Assembly: GCF_000716435.1 (NCBI RefSeq)
Contig: NZ_JNWO01000007.1
Span: 930,001 to 994,000, forward strand
DNA: 64,000 nt
Direction of reading: 5' to 3'
From: Streptomyces xylophagus
Lineage (GTDB): Bacteria; Actinomycetota; Actinomycetes; Streptomycetales; Streptomycetaceae
The notes below the pieces were generated by a model, which worked only from the letters and a program-made list of their open reading frames with translations, did no database searches and was not told where the DNA came from. Position numbers and translations under genes: made by a program. Below are positions 17,901-25,976 of the stretch, in pieces; position 1 is the first letter of the stretch; each line of letters opens with the position of its first letter.

Positions 17901-18816
17901 TGAACACCGGGGCGATTTCCGGGAGTTCGAGACAGCGCCCGGAGAAGTCGGCGCGGACGCCGAGCACGACGACGGCGGGGTCCGGGCCGGTGGACAGTGC
18001 GCGCAGGACCCGTACGAAGCTCCGTCTCTCGCTCTCGTCGGAGCAGAGGGTGAACAGTTCCTCGAACTGGTCGACCAGCAGCACCGGCAGGGCCGGTGGC
18101 GGGCGGCGTCCGTCGGGGCCCGGCGGGGTGGCGTCCGAGCGGGCGCGGACCGCTTCCAGCAGGATCTCGGGGCGGTCCGCCACCTGTTGTGCGGTGAGGT
18201 CGAGATCGCTGCCGAGGATCTTCGCCGTCCGTTCGAGGAGTTCCTCCAGCGGATGGGCGGTGGGCGTGAGCGCGACCACCGGCCAGCGGTCGGCGCCCGG
18301 CATCGGGAAGCCGCCGGGGCGGCGGAGTGCCGGGACGAGACCGGCGTTCAGCAGCGAGGACTTGCCGGCGCCGGACGGGGCGACGAGTAACAGCGGTCCG
18401 CCGCCGACGCGTTGGAAGACCCGCTCGACCAGCGCGGCCGTGGCCCGCTCCCGGCCGAAGAACCAGCCGGCGTCCTGCGGGGTGAACGCCGACAGTCCGC
18501 GGTAGGGGCACGGCGGAGCGGTGACATCGTTGCCGCGCTCCCTGCCCGGTTCCACCAGGCGGAGCAACTCGCCCTCGGCGCGCAGGATGTGGTCGCACTG
18601 ACGGGCGACGTCGACGGTCGCGCGCTTGACGCCGGTCTCGATCTTGCTGAGATAGCCCTTGCTGTAGTGCGTCCGGCGTGCGAGGTCGGCCAGCGACAGT
18701 CCGCGTTCCCTGCGCAGCCGTCTGAGCTGCGCGGGAAAGGACAGCGTGGCCTGCGCGGTGTTTTCCGGCTGGTCGGTCCGGTCGGCGCCCGCGTGGTCGT
18801 GTGCCTGGTCCCCCAA
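14971..18816 (-). CDS. XRE HTH - nSTAND1 NTPase - TM - WD40 repeat protein
   Basis: A 1281-aa protein. Residues 28-80 are a helix-turn-helix (LSLADLARRTHYSKGYLSKI). An nSTAND1 NTPase follows: YRGLSAFTPQDAGWFFGRE, Walker A APSGAGKSS (about 146-154), Walker B LLVDQFEELFTL (about 246-257). A hydrophobic segment at 581-601 (ALLATLAVLLGLAVTAGGLA) is probably membrane-spanning. From residue 666, fourteen WD40 units of about 41 residues end in xVRLWD, enough for two seven-bladed propellers. The start is TTG with an AGGGGGGA site just upstream; no ATG or GTG is placed as well. Such proteins are frequent in Streptomyces and resemble signalling or conflict NTPases; the ligand is unknown. Confidence 0.9.
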   Translation of the reverse strand: MGDQAHDHAGADRTDQPENTAQATLSFPAQLRRLRRERGLSLADLARRTHYSKGYLSKIETGVKRATVDVARQCDHILRAEGELLRLVEPGRERGNDVTAPPCPYRGLSAFTPQDAGWFFGRERATAALVERVFQRVGGGPLLLVAPSGAGKSSLLNAGLVPALRRPGGFPMPGADRWPVVALTPTAHPLEELLERTAKILGSDLDLTAQQVADRPEILLEAVRARSDATPPGPDGRRPPPALPVLLVDQFEELFTLCSDESERRSFVRVLRALSTGPDPAVVVLGVRADFSGRCLELPEIAPVFTDGLFVLLPMSVAELRESITRPAELAGVTLEPGLVPLLLRDAGLRDEPGGATGSTTPDDTPSGALPLVSHALLATWQQREDTTLTVAGYERTGGIQGAVARTAETVFAQLYPAEQKTIRRVLSRLVHVSDDGTVATRRRAGRSALMEQLADVDAASAALDVFVRARLITVDRDTVEITHEALLHAWPRLRDWIHADRAGLLIHQQLAHAAAEWEREDHDPSALYRGTRLDTVRAWADDLDGRSRLGPREEAFLRASQAEEDTRRHLARRQIRFRQALLATLAVLLGLAVTAGGLAYQQRASALDQERVARSQALAVQSTSLAGGRPEASMLLAEEAYRADPTPEARGALLSTQAQAFSARLTGHKGPVNSVAFAPGGALLATAGGDGTVQLRRTADHRTIATLTLPGRARSVAFSPDGTTLAATSTDGPVRIWGTADHRVRTLLPPSTEGARAVAFDPRGRTLAIAAADGSVQLWDTGGDHPSDVRLVGHTGRVDALAYAPDGRTLASGGSDRTVRLWDTDRCRPLAVLEGHTDEVLGVAFAPDGRSVASGGIDRTVRLWDVASHRTTAILTGHSDDINAVAYTPDGATVVSASGDGTTRLWDVRTGRTAAILAGHTDYVMSVAVNSTGTTLATGGFDQSVVLWDLRGPVLTARPFTEVTQAAYSPDGTLLATADADHTVRLWDVARRRVVATFTGHRESVFSVAFAPDGRTLASAGSDGTVRLWDVRARRPLAVLTGHTGDVFSVAFAPDGRTLASAGSDRTVRLWDVLTHRQLAVLKGHLDSANDVTFSPDGRTLASAGDDLTVRLWDTADHRLLATLTGHTGAVRGVAFSPDGRTLASSGNDGTVRLWDVRHRRAEASLTGHTGSVRGIAFSPDGRLLASSGSDRTVRLWDVPGRRPWATLTGHTNAVWGVAFAPDGRTVASSSNDGTVRLWDLDLGARLTRICRIRRAMGPQERRTLMPGLPVSFTPACAKP

Positions 18817-18923
18817 GGCGTCCCCCCTGGCACTGGTCTGCCCGGATCGTGAGACGGCGGATGCCCAGGTTACTGCGGGGGTCCGACAGGGAGACAGGAC
18901 TTTCACCCGAGTGGCGAGAACGG

Positions 18924-18959
18924 GACTGCCGGGACCGGTGTGGACCGGTCCCGGCAGTC
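18924..18959 (-). terminator. Perfect 16-base-stem terminator
   Basis: Bases 18924-18939 pair without mismatch to 18944-18959 over a 4-base loop. It lies 25 bases past the stop of the small secreted-protein gene and upstream of the WD40 gene, which isolates the latter from read-through. Confidence 0.85.
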
Positions 18960-18983
18960 GCTCCCCCGTGGCGAGAGGTCCGG

Positions 18984-19361
18984 CTACGGCCGGTTGAGGG
19001 TGATGGAGTTGATGGGTGTGAGGTCGTAGTAGGTGACGTAGTCCTGCTGCAGGGTCAGGACGCAGTTGGTGCCGCCGTAGTTCTTGCACAGGCTCGCCGA
19101 GGCGCCGCCGTACTGGTTGTTGAGGACGTAGTGGTAGCCGAGCTGGTTGCTCAGGTTGTGGGCGCCGTAGCTGTAGTACACGTTGGTCGGGTTCGGGTTG
19201 TCGGGCGGGTAGACGCCCTGGCCCCAGATGCACACCGCCCCGGACGGACATCCCCACACGGTGCTGCCACTGGCGGGCGCTGCCTGGGCCGCTCCGCTCA
19301 TCGCCACCACCGCGGTGGCCGCGGTCGCGAACGCGGCGGCGGCGCTCAACATCTTGCGCAT
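18984..19361 (-). CDS. Small secreted protein, possibly peptidase-inhibitor I36-like
   Basis: A 125-aa protein with a clear signal peptide (MRKMLSAAAAFATAATAVVA, cleavage near AQA-AP). The mature part has four cysteines (WGCPSGAVCIWGQ, SASLCKNYGGTNCV) and many Tyr/Asn. The CPSGAVCIW block recalls the start of I36-type protease inhibitors (CPSGxxCLY), but the rest does not clearly fit, so the family call is weak. It has its own strong terminator and is probably monocistronic. Confidence 0.65.
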   Translation of the reverse strand: MRKMLSAAAAFATAATAVVAMSGAAQAAPASGSTVWGCPSGAVCIWGQGVYPPDNPNPTNVYYSYGAHNLSNQLGYHYVLNNQYGGASASLCKNYGGTNCVLTLQQDYVTYYDLTPINSITLNRP

Positions 19362-19448
19362 GTTTCCCCCTAGCGGGTCTCCTGCGTCGTCGCAGGCCGT
19401 CCTTCGTGCTGACGGGATCAGCCTGTCCCGGGGGACTGCGGGGGTCGA

Positions 19449-19491
19449 CGGGTTTCCTGTTGCCCGTCCGGGGGACGAACCGGGAAACCCG
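19449..19491 (-). terminator. Stem-loop after the two-component operon
   Basis: CGGGTTTCC (19449-19457) pairs with GGAAACCCG (19483-19491); an inner CGTCC/GGACG pair extends the fold. It begins about 55 bases beyond the response-regulator stop and likely ends the four-gene operon. Confidence 0.6.
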
Positions 19492-19545
19492 GCGTGAGCA
19501 GGGGGTTTGTGGGGCGACGGTCAACCGGCGTGGAGCACCGGACGG

Positions 19546-20238
19546 TCACTGGTCAGGCGCGTTGGGCTGGGCGAGGCCGAGGTCGTAGGCGAGGATGACG
19601 GCCTGGATGCGGTCGCGGGCGCCGACCTTCGCCAGGACGCGGCCGACGTGGGTCTTGACCGTGGACTCGGAGAGGAACAGGCGCTCGGCGATCTCGCCGT
19701 TGGTCCAGCCCTGGCCGATCGCGACGAGGATCTCGTGCTCGCGTTCGGTGAGGGCGCGGATGCGGGGGTCGTCCGTCGCCGGTGCGGGCGCGGGTCCTTC
19801 CGGTGAGCGTTTCGGGAGGTGCTGGGCGTAGGCGTCCAGCAGGCGGCGGGTCAGTGCGGGGGCGATGACGGCGTCGCCGGAGGCCACCGCGCGGATGCCG
19901 GCGAGGAGTTCCTCGGGGTGGGCGTCCTTGAGGAGGAAGCCGCTGGCTCCCGCGCGCAGTGCCTCGTGGGCGTACTCGTCGAGGTCGAAGGTGGTGAGGA
20001 TGAGGACGCGGGAGCGGTCGCCGGCCGAGACGACCCGGCGGGTGGCCTCGATGCCGTCCATGCCGGGCATCCGTACGTCCATCAGGATCACGTCGGGACG
20101 CAGTTCGGCGGCCATCCGCACCGCCTCGCCGCCGTGCCCGGCCTCGCCGACCACCTCGGTGTCGGGGTTGGCCTCCAACAGCATGCGGAATCCGAGGCGT
20201 TGGAGGGGCTGGTCGTCCACGATGAGCACGGTCGTCAT
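19546..20238 (-). CDS. NarL/LuxR-family response regulator
   Basis: A 230-aa two-domain regulator. The receiver domain (1-120) has the acidic pair in VLIVDDQPL, the phospho-acceptor Asp in [17 protein letters not shown], and the Thr and Lys of [16 protein letters not shown] and [13 protein letters not shown]. The C-terminal LuxR helix-turn-helix reads [20 protein letters not shown] and [20 protein letters not shown]. It is the partner of the histidine kinase immediately before it, whose stop overlaps its start by four bases. By operon logic it should control the ABC transporter genes and probably its own operon. Confidence 0.95.
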   Translation of the reverse strand: MTTVLIVDDQPLQRLGFRMLLEANPDTEVVGEAGHGGEAVRMAAELRPDVILMDVRMPGMDGIEATRRVVSAGDRSRVLILTTFDLDEYAHEALRAGASGFLLKDAHPEELLAGIRAVASGDAVIAPALTRRLLDAYAQHLPKRSPEGPAPAPATDDPRIRALTEREHEILVAIGQGWTNGEIAERLFLSESTVKTHVGRVLAKVGARDRIQAVILAYDLGLAQPNAPDQ

Positions 20239-21560
20239 GCCGCTCCCCCGATCGCGTCGAGCGGGGTGAGGTCGAGGGTGACCCGTACCGTCCAGCCGCC
20301 GCCGGGGGCGGGTCCGGCGGTGACGGTGCCGTGGTAGAGGGCGGCGCGTTCTCTCATGCCGGCGAGTCCGTGTCCTTCGTCGTGGCCCGGTACGGGCCCG
20401 GCGGCGATCTCGCCCGGGCCGGTGTCGTGGCAGTCGATGTGCACCCGCGAGTCCTCGACGTTCACCGCCAGTTCGACGCGGGTGTCGTGGCCCGCGTGCT
20501 TGAGCGCGTTGGTGAGCGCCTCCTGCACGATGCGGTACACGGTCAGTTGGACCCCACGATCCAGGGCGGCCGGTTCGCCGCCGGTGCGGTACACGACCTG
20601 CGGTCCGGCCGCGCGGATGCGGGCGCACAGGGCGTCGAGGTCGGCGACGCCCGGCTGGGGGCTGAGTTCGGGGGCGTCCGGGGTGGCGGTCTGGACGCGC
20701 AACACGCCCAGCATGCGCCGGAGTTCACCGAGCGCCTGGCGGCCGGTGTCGCCGATGAGGAGCAGTGCCTGCTTTCCGCGTTCGGGGGCGAGTTCGGTGG
20801 CGTAGGCGCCGCCGTCGGCGAGGGTGATGATGACGGAGAGGTTGTGGCCGATGATGTCGTGCATCTCCCGTGCCACACGGGTGCGTTCGGCGGCGGCGGC
20901 GAGTTTGCTGCGCTGGTCGCGCTCGATCTCCAGGCGGGCCGCGCGGTCGCGCAGTACGGCGAGCTGGGCGCGTCGGATGCGGACGACGAAGCCGAGCGCG
21001 ACGGCGGCGGTGATCGTGCTGAACAGCACGAACAGCGCGTCCAGGACCGGGACTTGGGACGGCAGCCGGAGAGCGAACAGTCCCAGGGCTGCGAGGGTCA
21101 CGGCGCAGGCGGCGGGCAGCCGGCGCAACTGCCCGTGCAGGACCAGGCTGTAGAGGGAGATGAGCAGGGCGACGTCGGCGCGCAGCCAGACCCCCAGCGC
21201 GGCCTGGACGAAGAACACCGCGGCGATCAGGGCGAAGGCCAGGGTCGGCCGGCGTCGCCGCCACAGCAGCGGCAGCACCAGACCCGCCTGCAGGGCGATG
21301 GTCGCCGGCCAGGGCAGGTGGATGAAGCTGTTGTCGAAGCCGCGCCGTCGGCCGTCGTCGCCGTCCAGCATGTCCGGCAGGCAGAACATCACCACGACCA
21401 GGACGATCAGAGCCGTGTCCAGCACCCAGGGGTGTCGCCGGTCGCCCAGCTTGATCCGCCGGCCGAACCGGGACAGCCCGCCCGCCAGGGGGTGACCCCA
21501 CGGGAGGTCCGCCTCCGCGAACGCCGTGCGGGCGGGGTCGTCGAGACTCATCGGTGTCAC
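20235..21560 (-). CDS. NarL-type sensor histidine kinase
   Basis: A 441-aa membrane kinase. Several hydrophobic helices occupy residues 45-195, with no large extracellular loop, so it may sense the membrane itself. The HisKA_3 box is [16 protein letters not shown] with the phospho-His; the ATPase domain shows the N-box [13 protein letters not shown] and a terminal G-box [16 protein letters not shown]. Such kinases usually answer cell-envelope stress or lipid-acting antibiotics and switch on a neighbouring ABC exporter. The start is GTG 21560 or ATG 21551, neither with an ideal ribosome site. It overlaps the response-regulator gene (ATGA). Confidence 0.95.
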   Translation of the reverse strand: MTPMSLDDPARTAFAEADLPWGHPLAGGLSRFGRRIKLGDRRHPWVLDTALIVLVVVMFCLPDMLDGDDGRRRGFDNSFIHLPWPATIALQAGLVLPLLWRRRRPTLAFALIAAVFFVQAALGVWLRADVALLISLYSLVLHGQLRRLPAACAVTLAALGLFALRLPSQVPVLDALFVLFSTITAAVALGFVVRIRRAQLAVLRDRAARLEIERDQRSKLAAAAERTRVAREMHDIIGHNLSVIITLADGGAYATELAPERGKQALLLIGDTGRQALGELRRMLGVLRVQTATPDAPELSPQPGVADLDALCARIRAAGPQVVYRTGGEPAALDRGVQLTVYRIVQEALTNALKHAGHDTRVELAVNVEDSRVHIDCHDTGPGEIAAGPVPGHDEGHGLAGMRERAALYHGTVTAGPAPGGGWTVRVTLDLTPLDAIGGAA

Positions 21561-21680
21561 TGGTCCGGGTTCATGGAGGTCACCTGTCCATTGTGGGGGC
21601 TCTCCCGCGGGGAGCGTCGGCGCGGCACCCGCCTCGTGAACAGGACGGATGCCGCGTCGTGGCCGCGAGAGGAACCGGCC

Positions 21681-22526
21681 TCAGGCGTCGCTGCGCACCA
21701 GCCGGTACGCGGCCCCGCCCAGCGCGAGCGCCGTCCAGCCGAGGAAGACCAGGAGTCCGGCGCCGGGCGAGAGGGTCGTCGCGTCGTGGGTCAGCGAGAA
21801 CATCGCCTCGCCCGCGTTGCTCGGCAGATACGGGCTGATGTTGTCCTGCCAGGAGCTGGGCAGCAGCGAGATCAGGCCCGGCACCAGCATCAGCGAGGCG
21901 ACCAGGACCGAAATACCGCCGGCCACCGAGCGCAGCCATGCGCCCAGCGCGGTGCCGATCACACCGACCAGGCCGAGGTAGAGACCCGCGCCGAACAGGC
22001 TGCGGACGACTCCGGAGTGGGAGAACGTGAGAGCGGCCGGGGTACCGGAGACGATGCCGCTCACGATCGGGAACGCGACGAACACCCCGACGAGGGAGAC
22101 ACCGAGCGCGACCACGCCGAACACGAGGGCCTTGGACCACAGCACCGGCAGGCGGCGCGGTACGGCGGCCAGGGTGGAGCGGATCATGCCGGTCGAGTAC
22201 TCGCCCGCGGTGACCAGGACGCCCAGCACACCGAGGGCGAGCTGCGCGAAGTTCGTACCGAAGAGGGAGATGTCGAGCGCGGTGGAGTTGGCGTCGTCGG
22301 GCCGCAGATGCCCGCCGTCGTAGGAGGACTTGTAGTGCGCGGCGGCGATCAGGCCGAACGCGATCAGGAACAGCAGGCCGAGGCCCAGGGTGATCCAGGT
22401 GGAGCGCAGGGACCACAGCTTGGCCCACTCGGAGCGCAGCACCCGGCGCCCGGTGACCTTGTACGGCGGACGGGCCTGCCGTACGGCTGCGGGTGCGGCG
22501 CTGTCGGTCGCGGTGATGGTGCTCAC
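21681..22526 (-). CDS. ABC-2 type transporter permease
   Basis: A 281-aa integral membrane protein with about six helices (WITLGLGLLFLIAFGLIAAA, LALGVLGVLVTAGEYSTGMI, VFGVVALGVSLVGVFVAF, LYLGLVGVIGTALGAWL, then two more). The motif LVTAGEYSTGMIRSTLAAVP after the second helix is characteristic of ABC-2 exporter permeases. Its start overlaps the stop of the ATPase gene by four bases, so the two make one exporter. With the kinase/regulator pair downstream the context suggests self-protection or envelope-stress export; the substrate is unknown. Confidence 0.9.
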   Translation of the reverse strand: MSTITATDSAAPAAVRQARPPYKVTGRRVLRSEWAKLWSLRSTWITLGLGLLFLIAFGLIAAAHYKSSYDGGHLRPDDANSTALDISLFGTNFAQLALGVLGVLVTAGEYSTGMIRSTLAAVPRRLPVLWSKALVFGVVALGVSLVGVFVAFPIVSGIVSGTPAALTFSHSGVVRSLFGAGLYLGLVGVIGTALGAWLRSVAGGISVLVASLMLVPGLISLLPSSWQDNISPYLPSNAGEAMFSLTHDATTLSPGAGLLVFLGWTALALGGAAYRLVRSDA

Positions 22527-23464
22527 GCGGCCCTCCCTGCGGTCTCGACGGTGGTGGAGCCGTGGTACTCGACGGCGTCCCGGGTCAGGTCCATGAACGC
22601 CTGTTCCAGCGAGACGGTCCGTGCGCTGAGTTCGAACAGCGGGATGCCGTGCTCGGCGGCCCTGATGCCGATGGCCCGCGCGGTCAGCCCGGTGACGTGC
22701 AGTTCCTCGGAGCCGACCTCGCCGGTGATCTCGACCCCGGGACCGGCGAGGACCTCGCGCAGCCTGGCCGGCTGCTCGGAGGCCACGGTGACGGTGTCAC
22801 CGCCGGCCGTCCGGACGAGGTCCTGCACGGTGGTGTCGGCCAGCAGCCGCCCCCGTCCGACGACGATCAAGTGGTCGGCGACGAGCGCCATCTCACTCAT
22901 CAGGTGCGAGGAGACGAAGACGGTACGACCGTCCGCCGCGAGCCCGGTCAGCAGGTTGCGGATCCACAACACGCCTTCGGGGTCGAGGCCGTTGACCGGT
23001 TCGTCGAGCATGACGGTCGCCGGGTCGCCGAGGAGCGCGGCGGCGATGCCGAGCCGCTGGCCCATGCCGAGGGAGAAGGCCCCGGCCCGCTTCTTGGCCA
23101 CGGACTGGAGTCCGGTCAGCTCGATGACCTCGTCGACGCGGCGGCGCGGGATGCCGTGCGTGTAGGCCTGCGCCATCAGGTGGTCGAACGCGGACCGGCC
23201 CGGGTGGATCGACTTGGCCTCCAGGAGCGCGCCCACCTCCTGCAGCGGCGCGGTGTGTTCGGCGTAGGGCTTGCCGTTGACCGTGACCGTGCCGCCGGTG
23301 GGCGCGTCCAGGCCGACGATCATCCGCATCGTCGTGGACTTCCCGGCACCGTTCGGGCCCAGGAAGCCGGTGACCGTGCCCGGTTTGACGACGAAGTCCA
23401 GCCGGTCGACCGCCGTCTTCTCCCCGTACCGCTTCGTCAGCTGTTGCGCCTCGATCATCGACAT
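22523..23464 (-). CDS. ABC transporter ATP-binding protein
   Basis: A 313-aa ATPase with Walker A GPNGAGKSTTMRMI, signature SLGMGQRLGIAAALLG, Walker B TVMLDEPVNGLDPEG and the switch His in FVSSHLMSEM. The layout and the C-terminal extension (about 90 residues after the NBD) are those of drug- or lantibiotic-exporter subunits (CcmA/DrrA type). First gene of the ABC-permease-kinase-regulator operon. Two candidate ATGs exist, 23464 and 23458; the second has the better spaced GAGGG. Confidence 0.95.
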   Translation of the reverse strand: MSMIEAQQLTKRYGEKTAVDRLDFVVKPGTVTGFLGPNGAGKSTTMRMIVGLDAPTGGTVTVNGKPYAEHTAPLQEVGALLEAKSIHPGRSAFDHLMAQAYTHGIPRRRVDEVIELTGLQSVAKKRAGAFSLGMGQRLGIAAALLGDPATVMLDEPVNGLDPEGVLWIRNLLTGLAADGRTVFVSSHLMSEMALVADHLIVVGRGRLLADTTVQDLVRTAGGDTVTVASEQPARLREVLAGPGVEITGEVGSEELHVTGLTARAIGIRAAEHGIPLFELSARTVSLEQAFMDLTRDAVEYHGSTTVETAGRAA

Positions 23465-23692
23465 CCCTCACGTTCGCGTGCCACTGCCCCCACTGGGCAC
23501 CGGCCACGCTAGGGGCGCGGGGGTCCCGAACCCGTCGTACCGAGGGGCCGTTGAGGGCGCGGGCGTAGTACCGAGGTACCACCCTGTGCGCCTGGTTGTG
23601 TACGTTCCCAACCCGCTCGCGCGAACATCACGCCCACCAACTGCGGGAAATACAACCGACACACATATTTACAGCGCCTGTTACCTCTCCTA

Positions 23693-23708
23693 CTGTGAAC
23701 GTTCTCAG
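23693..23708. promoter_or_regulatory. LacI-type operator candidate upstream of the galactanase gene
   Basis: CTGTGAACGTTCTCAG is palindromic at 14 of 16 positions around AACGTT, the symmetry and centre expected for a LacI/GalR-family repressor site. It lies 50 bases before the GTG of the GH53 gene and 33 before its AAGGAGG, where it would block transcription. No LacI gene is adjacent. Confidence 0.55.
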
Positions 23709-23758
23709 ACCCCAACCCGCATGCGCATGTCAGTCGACCCAAGGAGGTCGGGTTCCCC

Positions 23759-24871
23759 GTGAAAATCCCGGGCCGCATAGTGAAGGCCGCCTTGCTGCTG
23801 GCCGCAGTCGCCCTGCCGGCGGCGATGCTCACCCCCACGAACGCCGCCGCCGCGAACTCGCTCACCATGCTCGGTGCCGATGTCTCCTCCGCGCAGCGCG
23901 CGATCGACCTCGGCGCCAAGTACTACGACTCCAGCGGGACCGCCAAGGACCCGCTCGACATCCTCAAGGCCGCGGGCGTCAACTACGTGCGCCTGCGGAT
24001 CTGGAACAACCCCGCCAGCGGCTACAACAACAAGGCGAAGGTGCTCGCGTACGCGAAGCAGGTCAAGGCCAAGGGCCTGAAGCTGCTGGTCGACTTTCAC
24101 TACTCGGACACCTGGGCCGACCCGGGCAAGCAGTACAAGCCGGCGGCCTGGTCGAGCCACGGCATCAGCGCGCTGCAGACCGACGTCTACAACTACACCT
24201 ACGACGTCTGCAACAGCCTCAAGTCCCAGGGCACCACCCCGGACAGCGTGCAGATCGGCAACGAGATCAACGTCGGCATGCTGTGGGACGACGGCAAGGT
24301 CGTCAACAACAGCTTCACCAACCTCGCGCTGCTGCTGAAGTCGGGCTACAACGCGACCAAGGCGTGCAACAGTTCCACGCAGGTGATCATCCACACCGCC
24401 GACGCGGACAGCGACTCCAACGCCCGCTGGTTCTACGACGGCATCAAGGCGCAGGGCGTCAACTGGGACATCACCGGGCTGAGTTACTACTGCATGTGGC
24501 ACGGCACGCTGGCCAACATGGGCAGCGTCGTCTCGGACATGAAGTCCCGTTACGGCAAGGACGTCATCATCGCGGAGACGGCCTACCCGTTCACCACGTC
24601 CGACGCGGACAGCACGGCGAACTCGGTCACGTCCGGGTGCTCGGGCTATCCGCTCACCTGGGCGGGCCAGGGCGCGGAGTTCACCGCCGTGCAGAACACG
24701 GCCCGCAGCGCGGGTGCGATCGGCGTCTTCTACTGGGAGCCGACCTGGTACGCGGTCGCGGGCAACGGCTGGGACCCGGCCGACATCGCCAACAGCGGGG
24801 ACGGCTGGGACAACATGGCGATCTTCAACTGGACCGGCCAGGTGAACCCGAACGTCAAGTGGACGGCGTAG
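23759..24871 (+). CDS. Secreted arabinogalactan endo-beta-1,4-galactanase (GH53)
   Basis: A 370-aa protein: signal peptide (VKAALLLAAVALPAAMLTP, cleavage near AAA-AN), then a complete GH53 TIM barrel. Landmarks are LGADVSSAQRAI, VNYVRLRIWNNP, KLLVDFHYSDTWADPGKQ, VQIGNEINVGMLW with the acid/base Glu, and VIIAETAYPF with the nucleophile Glu. It hydrolyses beta-1,4-galactan side chains of pectin outside the cell. The start is GTG with AAGGAGG at 23741-23747. The enzyme ends just after the catalytic domain; there is no carbohydrate-binding module. A LacI-type palindrome lies in its promoter region. Confidence 0.93.
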   Translation: MKIPGRIVKAALLLAAVALPAAMLTPTNAAAANSLTMLGADVSSAQRAIDLGAKYYDSSGTAKDPLDILKAAGVNYVRLRIWNNPASGYNNKAKVLAYAKQVKAKGLKLLVDFHYSDTWADPGKQYKPAAWSSHGISALQTDVYNYTYDVCNSLKSQGTTPDSVQIGNEINVGMLWDDGKVVNNSFTNLALLLKSGYNATKACNSSTQVIIHTADADSDSNARWFYDGIKAQGVNWDITGLSYYCMWHGTLANMGSVVSDMKSRYGKDVIIAETAYPFTTSDADSTANSVTSGCSGYPLTWAGQGAEFTAVQNTARSAGAIGVFYWEPTWYAVAGNGWDPADIANSGDGWDNMAIFNWTGQVNPNVKWTA

Positions 24872-24904
24872 CAGGGTAGTTCGACGCTCTGCTTTCTACG
24901 ACGA

Positions 24905-24942
24905 AGAACGGCACCACCCTCTCCCCCGGGCGGTGCCGTTCT
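24905..24942. terminator. Terminator between galactanase and GH26-like genes
   Basis: AGAACGGCACC (24905-24915) pairs perfectly with GGTGCCGTTCT (24932-24942). It lies between convergent genes ending at 24871 and 24963 and can act on both. Confidence 0.85.
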
Positions 24943-24962
24943 CCGCGTCCTCGCCGTCGCGC

Positions 24963-25976
24963 TCACGGCTGATGATCCGTCAGTGCCCTGTATACGGCCG
25001 AGGACTTGGGGTTGGCGCGGCAGCGCCACACGCCGTGCGGGCAGTAGTCGCTGATGGTCTGGTAGAGCGGGTGTTGGCCCGCCATCCAGGTGAGCATGCC
25101 GCGCACGTAGGTGGGGTTGTCGCCGTTGTCGAACAAGCCCCACTCGGGGTAGGCGATCGGCTTGTGGTGGGCGCGGGCGAAGTCGACCTGCGCCAACAGC
25201 CCGTACGGTTCCGTCAGTTGGTCGGTGAAGGGCATGCCTCGGGGGCTGTCGTAGGCGTCCATGCCGATGACGTCGACCCAGCGGTCGCCGGGGTAGCAGT
25301 CGGTCCAGGGGATCGCGTCGAGGCCGCGGGTGGGCGTGAAGTCGAAGCGGAAGTGCTGTCCGGGTACGGAGCGCATCGCGGTGACGATGCGCGTCCAGTA
25401 CTGCTTCCAGGACGAGGGGGCGGGCGCGCAGCGGTGGCTGTAGGTGATGCCGTTCATCTCCCAGCCGAGGACGATCTCGGTGTCCGGGACGCCGAGTCGG
25501 ACCAGCCGTTGCGCGAGCGCGCGGAAGTGGTCGTCGTACCGCCCGCCCGCCCCGTCCTCCAACTCCGTGCGGACCACGTCGTCGGAGAGGTGCGCCTCGT
25601 TGCGGTCCAGCATCGGCACGTTGAGGACCAGCAGACGGTCCTGCCGCGCCCGGCGCCAGTCGGCCCACTGGTCCAGGTCGCTCGACGCGCCCTCGATGTC
25701 GCTCCAGTTGTCACCGGGCAGATACGCGTGCCCCACCCGGGGCTCGGGCCGGCCCAGCCAGGCACCGAACCCCGCGACCCGGCGTACGGCGTCGGCGCCG
25801 TAGCCGACGTAGGCGCCGTAGGCCGTCGGCGGGTCGGACTGGTGTGCGGGGGCCGCCTGCGGGGGCGGGGGCGGTGCCTCCACGCCGGGTACGCAGGCCG
25901 GTCCGGCCAGCAGGACGAACGCGAGAGCGACGGTGAACAGGGCAGGCAAGCTGCGGCGCGTCCCGTGCGGGGCCAC
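24963..25976 (-). CDS. Secreted GH26-like glycoside hydrolase (beta-mannanase-type)
   Basis: A 337-aa protein with an N-terminal signal (LPALFTVALAFVLLAGPACV, possibly a lipobox ending at GPAC) and a Pro-rich linker. The barrel shows YVGYGADAVRRVAGFGAW, LGWEMNGITYSHR with the presumed acid/base Glu, VDVIGMDAYDS and IAYPEWGLFDNGDN with the presumed nucleophile Glu, a GH26 pattern; mannan or xylan could be the substrate. The start is GTG 25976, placed after an AAGGAGAGG site; the frame runs further upstream without one. It is convergent with the galactanase gene, so the two form a small plant-polysaccharide-degrading pair. Confidence 0.8.
   Translation of the reverse strand: MAPHGTRRSLPALFTVALAFVLLAGPACVPGVEAPPPPPQAAPAHQSDPPTAYGAYVGYGADAVRRVAGFGAWLGRPEPRVGHAYLPGDNWSDIEGASSDLDQWADWRRARQDRLLVLNVPMLDRNEAHLSDDVVRTELEDGAGGRYDDHFRALAQRLVRLGVPDTEIVLGWEMNGITYSHRCAPAPSSWKQYWTRIVTAMRSVPGQHFRFDFTPTRGLDAIPWTDCYPGDRWVDVIGMDAYDSPRGMPFTDQLTEPYGLLAQVDFARAHHKPIAYPEWGLFDNGDNPTYVRGMLTWMAGQHPLYQTISDYCPHGVWRCRANPKSSAVYRALTDHQP

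Noticed and set aside
14842..18390. A 1182-codon open frame on the plus strand
   Set aside because: It is antisense to the WD40/nSTAND1 gene. Its composition (Gly/Ala/Val/Arg runs repeating every ~41 codons) mirrors the WD40 repeats, and it has no recognisable domain. High-GC antisense frames are routinely open.
18941..18952. TGGACCGGTCCC near the WD40 gene start
   Set aside because: It is part of the perfect terminator stem-loop and follows from the base pairing of that stem.
20331..23165. A 944-codon open frame on the plus strand
   Set aside because: It runs antisense to the kinase, permease and ABC ATPase genes, all of which have complete motifs on the other strand; the translation is Arg/Gly/Gln low complexity.
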